This document shows positions 1-5,036 of a stretch of DNA of 5,306 nucleotides, piece after piece. Under the pieces are notes generated by a model. The model saw nothing but the letters and a program-made list of their open reading frames with translations. It was not told the origin of the DNA and made no database searches. Made by a program: the position numbers and the translations under genes. The number at the start of each line of letters is the position of its first letter. The stretch's first letter is position 1. This DNA comes from an uncultured Aliiroseovarius sp. (GTDB taxonomy: Bacteria; Pseudomonadota; Alphaproteobacteria; Rhodobacterales; Rhodobacteraceae): positions 1 through 5,306 of the forward strand of contig CALJDH010000239.1 in assembly GCA_938023895.1 (NCBI GenBank), in the 5' to 3' direction.

Positions 1-534
1 GGTGGCAGCTCGGGCATCGGCACCACGGCCATTCAACTGGCCAACGCCTTTGGCGCCCGTGTGTTCACCACCGCAGGCTCGGACGAGAAATGCGCCGTGT
101 GCGCTGATCTGGGGGCCGAACGGGCGATCAACTATAAAAACGAGGATTTCGTCGAGGTGTTGAAACCCGAGGGCGGCGCGAACCTGATCCTCGACATGGT
201 GGGTGGCGATTACATCGCCCGCAACATCAAATGCCTAGCCGTCGAAGGCCGCATGGTGCACATCGCCTTCCTTTCCGGCCCGAAGGCCGAGATCAACTTC
301 GCGATGATCATGGCCAAGCGTCTGACCGTCACTGGATCGACCCTGCGCCCGCAATCCGATTTGGCCAAAGCCCGCATCGCCGAAGAGCTGGCCGAGAAGG
401 TCTGGCCCCTTCTAGATGCAGGTCGCATTGCACCCGTCATGGATCAAACCTTTGCGCTTGAGGATGCTCACAAGGCCCATGCGCGCATGGAGACCAGCAC
501 ACATATCGGCAAGATCGTTTTGGAGATCACCTAG
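1..534 (+). CDS. NAD(P)H:quinone oxidoreductase, PIG3/QOR-like MDR family (5'-truncated)
   Basis: This is the C-terminal 177 residues of a medium-chain dehydrogenase/reductase, open from base 1 in frame 1 to TAG at 532-534. The visible part begins inside the Rossmann-fold dinucleotide-binding loop, GGSSGIGTTAIQLA (residues 1-14 of the fragment). After it come the usual second-strand region (ARVFTTAGSDEK), the ILDMVGG segment and the TGSTLRP motif, which is characteristic of the p53-inducible-gene-3/quinone oxidoreductase branch. The C-terminus (FALEDAHKAHARMETSTHIGKIVL) is typical of the family. Family members are cytosolic and use NADPH to reduce quinones or related electrophiles; the exact substrate cannot be read from sequence. 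Full-length relatives are about 320-330 residues, so roughly 150 residues, including the GroES-like domain, lie to the left of the window. Its stop overlaps the start of the sulfotransferase gene. Subfamily assignment is firm; physiological role is inferred. Confidence 0.93.
   Translation, partial: GGSSGIGTTAIQLANAFGARVFTTAGSDEKCAVCADLGAERAINYKNEDFVEVLKPEGGANLILDMVGGDYIARNIKCLAVEGRMVHIAFLSGPKAEINFAMIMAKRLTVTGSTLRPQSDLAKARIAEELAEKVWPLLDAGRIAPVMDQTFALEDAHKAHARMETSTHIGKIVLEIT
522..525 (+). promoter_or_regulatory. Shine-Dalgarno site for the sulfotransferase GTG start
   Basis: GGAG lies 8 bases upstream of the GTG at 534, inside the last codons of the quinone oxidoreductase gene. It supports GTG 534 as the true start and fits translational coupling through the overlapping TAGTG (stop TAG 532-534, start GTG 534-536). 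Confidence 0.6.
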
Positions 535-1181
535 TGCCCTACATCGAGCATGACGGAAAACGCATCCTGTTCGTTCATATCCCCAAGACGGGCGGGACCT
601 CAGTCGAATCTTGGATGAGTTCGATATCGCCCCTGAGGCTGTACAACCCGATCCCGACTCCTGGTTTGCGCCTGACGCCACAGCATCTTCGTATGACGGA
701 TATCGAAGCCATGTTTGGTGCGGACTATTTCGACTTTGTCTTCGCCATCGTTCGCGACCCTTACAAACGGATTGAATCTGAATTCAAGATGCGCACCGAA
801 CGTTCGGCGGACGTGATCACGCAGAAAGGGCGATTTAATACTTGGCTTGATCGCGTGCAGAACATGGCAAAAACCGATCCGTTTTTTCTGCATGGCCACC
901 TGATCCCGCAATGGGAATATGTTACCGAGAATTGTGCGATTTACCGATTTGAAGATGGGATCGAGTCGATCATGAAAGACGTGGCCGAGAAAACCGGCCT
1001 GCCGTTGCCGGATGAAACCCCGCATCACCTTAGTTCGTCAAATTTCAACGTCGAAATCAATTGGACGTCAAACAGCATCATCGCGGTGAACCAGAAATAC
1101 CGGGCGGATTTCGAGAACTTCGACTATGGAATGCGCACAGCCAGCCTCAAGTCACGCATCGTCCACAAACTGAAGTCATAG
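534..1181 (+). CDS. Sulfotransferase family 2-type protein (PAPS-dependent)
   Basis: A 215-residue protein starting with GTG and ending with TAG at 1179-1181. The PAPS 5'-phosphosulfate-binding loop is clear at residues 15-23 (HIPKTGGTS). The 3'-phosphate-binding segment is at 73-84 (VRDPYKRIESEF, with Arg74 and Ser82 in the expected places). Further family-like pieces are PQHLRM (49-54), HLIPQWEYV (122-130) and YRFED (137-141). There is no signal peptide or membrane segment, so it is probably cytosolic. Such enzymes move a sulfonate group from PAPS to a hydroxyl or amino group, often on a carbohydrate; small bacterial members are mostly uncharacterised and the acceptor here is unknown. The gene overlaps the quinone oxidoreductase by one base and probably shares its transcript. 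The start is fixed by the overlap and by GGAG 8 bases upstream. It ends directly against the stop of the RNase T2 gene on the other strand. Family call is strong; substrate is unknown. Confidence 0.9.
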   Translation: MPYIEHDGKRILFVHIPKTGGTSVESWMSSISPLRLYNPIPTPGLRLTPQHLRMTDIEAMFGADYFDFVFAIVRDPYKRIESEFKMRTERSADVITQKGRFNTWLDRVQNMAKTDPFFLHGHLIPQWEYVTENCAIYRFEDGIESIMKDVAEKTGLPLPDETPHHLSSSNFNVEINWTSNSIIAVNQKYRADFENFDYGMRTASLKSRIVHKLKS

Positions 1182-1823
1182 CTACTTAATCGGATCAAGC
1201 AGTGCCCGTTGCGCCGTACAGTCGCGCACCACATCGCGGGCGCATTTTCGGGGCTCTAGGCTTTTGGTCAAGCACAGGCGCGCTTCTTGGATACGGTCGG
1301 CTTTGCAGGTGATGGTCAACATGTCCGCGTGCCAATCCGGGTTGGCCTGAAGGAAGGCCTCTTCCACCACGGACGCAGGCAAGCGCACGGGATTGGTCAG
1401 TTTGCGGAACACCTCGGGGCGGTTCACGGCGCCAAACGCCTCGCGGACCAGTTCGTAGTAATCCCCGGCCTCAAGCCCTGCGCACGATCCATGTTTCTTC
1501 CACTGATACCACGCCGCCCCGCTGGTGCCGAACAGATCCGCCTGCGCGGCGGTCATGGAGCGTGACGGTGGGCGTACGGCCGTCTTGCAATAGCTCGGCC
1601 AGCCGTCTTCGAACTGCGGCCACAGCCCATGCACGACCCAGCCCAGATCACGTGATGGATCGCATTGCTCGGATCCGCGCCGATCACCTTCGATCGCGCA
1701 CCAAGTGGGCGACCAGCTAAGAGACAATACGTAGTAATCGAAATCCCCGGCGCGTTCACCTTCGGCCACGCAAGCCCAAGACGCGCTCAGCCAGATCAAG
1801 CCACCCAACAACAGTTGACGCAT
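1182..1823 (-). CDS. Secreted ribonuclease T2 family protein
   Basis: A 213-residue protein; ATG at 1823-1821, TAG at 1184-1182. Residues 1-20 form a signal peptide (Arg2, hydrophobic LLLGGLIWLSASWA, probable cleavage after Ala20), so it is likely periplasmic or secreted. The mature part opens with DYYVLSLSWSPTWC (29-42), a standard RNase T2 beginning. The first active-site motif VHGLWP is at 64-69 (catalytic His65) and the second, YQWKKHGSC, at 106-114 (catalytic His111). The family cleaves single-stranded RNA via a 2',3'-cyclic phosphate, usually for nutrient scavenging. Eight cysteines in the mature chain (42, 54, 79, 114, 173, 184, 194, 202) could make four disulfides, as suits an exported protein. 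An oddity: the usual catalytic Glu of the H-E-W motif is Gln107 and the preceding His is Tyr106. The reading frame stays open far upstream, antisense to the TrcR gene; I chose 1823 because signal peptide, ribosome site and family length all agree. It is divergent from the TrcR gene and convergent with the sulfotransferase. Confidence 0.93.
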   Translation of the reverse strand: MRQLLLGGLIWLSASWACVAEGERAGDFDYYVLSLSWSPTWCAIEGDRRGSEQCDPSRDLGWVVHGLWPQFEDGWPSYCKTAVRPPSRSMTAAQADLFGTSGAAWYQWKKHGSCAGLEAGDYYELVREAFGAVNRPEVFRKLTNPVRLPASVVEEAFLQANPDWHADMLTITCKADRIQEARLCLTKSLEPRKCARDVVRDCTAQRALLDPIK

Positions 1824-1831
1824 TTGCCCTT

Positions 1832-1836
1832 CCCTC
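1832..1836 (-). promoter_or_regulatory. Shine-Dalgarno site for RNase T2
   Basis: On the minus strand GAGGG lies 8 bases upstream of the ATG at 1823, within a purine-rich leader (AGAGGGAAGGGCAA). It decides the start, because the open frame continues upstream for hundreds of codons without a stop. Confidence 0.6.
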
Positions 1837-1850
1837 TTTCGCCTTCCTTC

Positions 1851-1878
1851 CTTATATAGACCCCAAGTTCCCCGACAA
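1851..1878 (-). promoter_or_regulatory. Candidate sigma-70-type promoter for RNase T2
   Basis: Read on the minus strand, TTGTCG (1878-1873) and TATAAG (1856-1851) are separated by 16 bases. They match the -35 consensus at 4 of 6 and the -10 consensus at 5 of 6 positions. Transcription would begin near 1844, giving a leader of about 20 bases that contains the ribosome site. Position and orientation fit well, but the motifs are short and the call is by eye only. Confidence 0.35.
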
Positions 1879-1887
1879 CGGAAACCC

Positions 1888-1913
1888 GTCTGGAAGGCCA
1901 AATGGCGCCAGAC
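1888..1913. repeat. Nested inverted repeat in the RNase T2/TrcR divergent region
   Basis: The outer arms are GTCTGG (1888-1893) and CCAGAC (1908-1913). Inside them sit GCCA (1897-1900) and TGGC (1903-1906) around an AA centre. The inner and outer arms are slightly offset (three bases on the left, one on the right), so the dyad is imperfect. It lies upstream of the candidate RNase T2 promoter and 57 bases before the TrcR start, so it could be an operator or an RNA hairpin in the TrcR leader. It is not followed by a T run, so it is not an intrinsic terminator. No function is shown. Confidence 0.4.
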
Positions 1914-1956
1914 AGCCCAGCCAGGGCGCGGGAAAGTTGTATCCGGGCCGATATTG

Positions 1957-1963
1957 TAAGGAG
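1957..1963 (+). promoter_or_regulatory. Shine-Dalgarno site for the TrcR/DUF1013 gene
   Basis: TAAGGAG, a near-perfect anti-16S match, ends 7 bases before the ATG at 1971. It favours this ATG over the in-frame ATG at 1902, whose extra 23 residues look unlike the conserved N-terminus. Confidence 0.8.
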
Positions 1964-1970
1964 TGTTCAG

Positions 1971-2708
1971 ATGAGCAAACTGATCATGGCAAAAGCCACC
2001 GCTGTTTGGCTGGTGGACAACACAACGATCAGCTTCAAGCAGATCGCGGATTTCTGTGACCTGCACGAGCTGGAAGTGCAGGGCATTGCGGATGGCGACG
2101 TGGCCACCGGCGTTAAAGGTTTCGATCCCGTAGCCAACAACCAGTTGGATCAAGAAGAGATCGACAAAGCCGAGAAAGACCCGCTGCACAAGCTGAAGCA
2201 GAAATTCTATGCCGCAGCCGCCGGTGAAGAAAAACGCCGTGGCCCGCGCTATACCCCGCTGTCCAAGCGTCAGGACCGTCCGAACTCGATCCTGTGGCTG
2301 GTAAAGTTCCACCCGGAACTTGCAGACGCCCAGATCGCCAAGCTGGTGGGCACCACCAAGCCTACCATCCAGGCAATCCGCGAGCGCACCCACTGGAACA
2401 TCCAGAACATGGAGCCGATCGACCCGGTTGCCTTGGGTCTGTGTAAGCAAAGCGAGCTGGACCTGGCCGTTCAGAAAGCGGCTGCCAAGCAGGCCAAAGA
2501 GGGTGGCGTGATGTCCGATGACGAACGCCGCAAGCTGGTCTCGACCGAGCAGAGCCTGGCCATGGATACCGAGCCCAAGATGCCCAGCGCGATCGAAGGG
2601 TTGGAAACCTTCACATTGTCGGATGCGCCAGAAGAGAAAGAGGAAGCGCTGCCAGATGCAGACAGCTTCTTCAACCTGCCGGATTCGAAAGAAGACGACG
2701 ACGAATAA
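1971..2708 (+). CDS. trcR: DUF1013 / TrcR-type cell-cycle transcriptional regulator
   Basis: A 245-residue protein, ATG 1971 to TAA 2706-2708. I recognise the DUF1013 family, annotated in Alphaproteobacteria as the cell-cycle transcriptional regulator TrcR, from its N-terminus (MSKLIMAKATAVWLVDNTT) and its central block. Residues 19-42 (TISFKQIADFCDLHELEVQG...) look like a first helix-turn-helix. Residues 117-143 (LADAQIAKLVGTTKPTIQAI...) form a second, resembling a sigma-70 region 4 or LuxR-type HTH. Between them is a charged linker with a basic patch (EKRRGPRYTPLSKRQDR, 87-103). The C-terminal tail from about 211 is very acidic (EEKEEALPDADSFF, ending EDDDE) and probably disordered. There is no signal peptide or membrane segment, so it should act in the cytoplasm at DNA or RNA polymerase. 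An excellent TAAGGAG site precedes it and a strong terminator follows, so it is probably transcribed alone. Family identity is confident; the cell-cycle role is carried over from annotation of relatives. Confidence 0.9.
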   Translation: MSKLIMAKATAVWLVDNTTISFKQIADFCDLHELEVQGIADGDVATGVKGFDPVANNQLDQEEIDKAEKDPLHKLKQKFYAAAAGEEKRRGPRYTPLSKRQDRPNSILWLVKFHPELADAQIAKLVGTTKPTIQAIRERTHWNIQNMEPIDPVALGLCKQSELDLAVQKAAAKQAKEGGVMSDDERRKLVSTEQSLAMDTEPKMPSAIEGLETFTLSDAPEEKEEALPDADSFFNLPDSKEDDDE

Positions 2709-2714
2709 GATCAT

Positions 2715-2744
2715 AACCCCGGCCCAGTGCCGGGGTTTTTCTTT
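2715..2744 (+). terminator. Rho-independent terminator after the TrcR gene
   Basis: A perfect 9-bp stem, AACCCCGGC (2715-2723) and GCCGGGGTT (2729-2737), closes on a 5-base loop (CCAGT). It is followed by the U-rich run TTTTTCTTT (2736-2744). It begins 7 bases after the TAA stop and should end the TrcR transcript before the kinase gene. Confidence 0.92.
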
Positions 2745-2778
2745 GCCGGCTCTCCTGCCTCAAATTTTCCAGGTCTTG

Positions 2779-2793
2779 TTAAGTTCCTGTTCA
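2779..2793 (+). promoter_or_regulatory. Weak CtrA-like site upstream of the hybrid kinase
   Basis: TTAA, seven bases (GTTCCTG), then TTCA. This matches the alphaproteobacterial CtrA box TTAA-N7-TTAA at 7 of 8 defined positions. It lies 53 bases before the kinase start, in the 102 bases left between the terminator and the gene. Such a short motif occurs by chance often, and no convincing -35/-10 pair was found beside it. Treat it as a candidate only. Confidence 0.2.
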
Positions 2794-2834
2794 CCGTGAT
2801 CAACGATGCTGCCTTTTGACAGTATCGGAAGACC

Positions 2835-2838
2835 GGAG
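2835..2838 (+). promoter_or_regulatory. Shine-Dalgarno site for the hybrid kinase
   Basis: GGAG, in the context CCGGAGAACC, lies 8 bases upstream of the ATG at 2847. It supports that start, which also begins the coiled-coil N-terminus directly. Confidence 0.6.
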
Positions 2839-2846
2839 AACCGGGG

Positions 2847-5036
2847 ATGAAAATAGAAGACATTCTTGCACAGGAACGGCGCGCCAGAATGGCCGCTGAA
2901 CGACTGTTGGCCCAGAAACAGGCCGAGCTGTCGGATGCCAACCGCGTACTGTCTTTGCACGCATTGTCACTGTCGGACGAGATTACCGAGACCCGCGAGG
3001 TCGTCGAGGAAATCAAAGGGGAGAACACCCAAGTCCGCGCAGATCTTGAGCGTGCCAACAAAGAAATCGTCATCGCAAAGCGGCGGCTGTGGGATTCGCT
3101 GGATACCATCGAAGACGGGTTTGCGGTGTTTGACAAATCCGACCGAATGATCGCTGCCAACAGCGCCTATCTGTTACCGTTTGACGGTCTGGCATGCGTG
3201 GCGCCGGGAATCCGCTACGTCGACATTCTGAACATCGCGACTGAAGAAGGCATTGTAGACATTGGCGACATGCGCCCGCTAGCATGGCGGGATATGATGC
3301 TTGCGCGCTGGCACGCCCCCAAACGTGAACCGCTGAACCTGCGTCTGTGGGACGGCACCCATATTCAACTTGTGGACCGACGTTCGCGCGATGGGGACAT
3401 GGTGTGTCTTGGGCTGAACATCACTGAAACCATCACCTATCAAACCAAGCTGAAAGAGGCGCGCCAACGTGCCGAGGCAGCAAACCGCGCCAAATCCACT
3501 TTCCTGGCAAATATGAGCCACGAGATCCGCACCCCGATGAACGGCGTCGTCTCGATGGCCGAGTTGATGGCCGAAGGTGACCTAGATGACGAACAACGTC
3601 TGTATGTCGACACGATCCGCAAGTCAGGCGAGGCACTGCTAACGATCATCAATGACGTGCTGGACTACTCGAAGATCGAGGCCGCGAAGCTGGCGCTGCA
3701 CCCCGAGCCCTTCGATCTCGAAAAAACCATTGTAGACATAGTGACACTTCTACAGCCCACCGTGCAGGAAAAGGGTATCCAACTGTCGATTGATTTCGAT
3801 CTGTTCTTGCCGACCAAGTTCATGGGGGATGCGGTACGGTTACGGCAGATACTGACCAATCTGATCGGCAACGCGGTGAAGTTCACGTCGGAAGGACATG
3901 TACTGATCCGCGCGATTGGCCTGCCTTCTGAAGACGACAAGGATTATCGCGTCCATATTTCGGTCGAAGACAGCGGCATTGGCATTCCAAAAAGCAAGCA
4001 GGCCCACATCTTTGGCGAGTTCAACCAGGTCGAGGACGAACGCAATCGCCGCTATGAAGGCACAGGTCTGGGCTTGGCGATTGCACGTCAATTGGTCAAA
4101 CTGATGGATGGCGATATCTGGTTGGATAGCGAAGAAGGTAAAGGCTCGTGCTTTGGGTTTAACATCTCGCTTCCTGCGTTGGACCACGTGATTGAGCCCA
4201 CTCTGCCTGATACGCCCGGGAAAGCTGTGCTGGCGATGACCGAAGGGCTGAACAAAACCATTCTGGACAAACGTTTGCGCGCGCTTGGATTTGAGGTGAA
4301 ATGGGCCTCAACGACCACAAACTTGATCGAGATCTGCCACGGCGCGCGACTGATTTTCGTGGACGAGGCGCTGTGCACAACCACATCATCAGGTGCTACC
4401 CCCTTGCGGGCACTCAAATCCGCCTATCCCGACAGTAGCCTGATCCTGCTGACGCCCCCTCAGAAACGCGAACCCGATTGCAGTTGTACCGCTCTGACGT
4501 CCCACATCTTGCATACCCCTGTCTTGCGTGAGGTGTTGTTCGACACACTCAGCCAGATCAGCTATGCGCCCAAAACAGCGACAGAGGCCGAAATCCCACC
4601 TAGCGAACCCACCTGCACTCCGGATCCGACCCGGCTAATGCGCGTACTGGCGGCTGAGGACAACAAAACCAACCAGCTTGTTTTTTCGAAGCTTGTCAAA
4701 TCGCTGAATATTGACCTGCGCTTTGCCAATAACGGGCTGGAAGCGGTCGAAGGGTATCTGGATTTCAAACCCGACTTGGTCTTTATGGATATCTCGATGC
4801 CCGAGGTCGACGGCAAGGAAGCCACCCGCCGCATCCGTCTGATCGAGCAGGATCAGAACCTGCCCCATACCCGCATCGTCGCGCTGACCGCGCACGCCTT
4901 GCCGGGCGACGCTGAAGAGGTCCTCGCACATGGCTTGGACAAATATTTGACCAAACCTCTGCGCAAACCCGCAATCTTTGACGAGATCATGAGGAGCTGT
5001 CCCGACGGTGTAGCACCTCCGATGGATGACGCCTGA
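2847..5036 (+). CDS. Soluble PAS hybrid sensor histidine kinase/response regulator
   Basis: A 729-residue cytosolic hybrid kinase with no signal peptide or membrane helix. Domain order: an N-terminal coiled coil (about 3-78, charged heptads); a PAS-like sensor (about 82-192, beginning LWDSLDTIEDGFAVFD); a linker helix (196-216); and HisKA with the phospho-acceptor His225 in FLANMSHEIRTPMNG. The HATPase domain follows, with N box NLIGNAVKF (338-346), G1 DSGIGI (375-380), F box FGEF (389-392) and G2 GTGLGL (405-410). Next is a degenerate receiver-like domain (about 457-575), and last a complete receiver (598-716) with acidic pair Glu604/Asp605, phospho-acceptor Asp648 in FMDISMP, Thr681 and Lys703. 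It should autophosphorylate at His225 and pass phosphate to Asp648. There is no Hpt domain and no DNA-binding output, so a separate phosphotransfer protein and regulator, not in this window, are expected. The signal is unknown. A terminator separates it from the TrcR gene, and its TGA abuts the stop of yaaA on the other strand. Confidence 0.95.
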   Translation: MKIEDILAQERRARMAAERLLAQKQAELSDANRVLSLHALSLSDEITETREVVEEIKGENTQVRADLERANKEIVIAKRRLWDSLDTIEDGFAVFDKSDRMIAANSAYLLPFDGLACVAPGIRYVDILNIATEEGIVDIGDMRPLAWRDMMLARWHAPKREPLNLRLWDGTHIQLVDRRSRDGDMVCLGLNITETITYQTKLKEARQRAEAANRAKSTFLANMSHEIRTPMNGVVSMAELMAEGDLDDEQRLYVDTIRKSGEALLTIINDVLDYSKIEAAKLALHPEPFDLEKTIVDIVTLLQPTVQEKGIQLSIDFDLFLPTKFMGDAVRLRQILTNLIGNAVKFTSEGHVLIRAIGLPSEDDKDYRVHISVEDSGIGIPKSKQAHIFGEFNQVEDERNRRYEGTGLGLAIARQLVKLMDGDIWLDSEEGKGSCFGFNISLPALDHVIEPTLPDTPGKAVLAMTEGLNKTILDKRLRALGFEVKWASTTTNLIEICHGARLIFVDEALCTTTSSGATPLRALKSAYPDSSLILLTPPQKREPDCSCTALTSHILHTPVLREVLFDTLSQISYAPKTATEAEIPPSEPTCTPDPTRLMRVLAAEDNKTNQLVFSKLVKSLNIDLRFANNGLEAVEGYLDFKPDLVFMDISMPEVDGKEATRRIRLIEQDQNLPHTRIVALTAHALPGDAEEVLAHGLDKYLTKPLRKPAIFDEIMRSCPDGVAPPMDDA

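Noticed and set aside
600..1028. A 142-codon minus-strand open frame inside the sulfotransferase gene, and similar antisense frames within the kinase gene.
   Set aside because: They lie wholly inside well-supported genes, lack ribosome sites and recognisable domains, and are typical shadows in GC-rich DNA.
1937..1957. TTGTAT and TATTGT as a promoter for the TrcR gene.
   Set aside because: The spacing is only 9 bases and the second element would overlap the ribosome site. No convincing plus-strand promoter was found in this region.
1902..1970. An earlier in-frame ATG for the TrcR gene, adding 23 residues.
   Set aside because: The ATG at 1971 has a near-perfect TAAGGAG site and begins the conserved family N-terminus. 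The extra segment overlaps the inverted repeat and has no good ribosome site.
1824..2714. A 297-codon upstream extension of the RNase T2 reading frame, running antisense through the whole TrcR gene and giving a 510-residue open frame.
   Set aside because: The signal peptide, ribosome site and family length all place the RNase T2 start at 1823, and the extension shows no recognisable domain. It is an open shadow of the TrcR coding strand.
2816..2821. A perfect TTGACA, a possible -35 element for the kinase.
   Set aside because: It is only 25 bases before the start codon. The expected -10 position falls on AACCGG-like sequence over the ribosome site, so it cannot make a sensible promoter.
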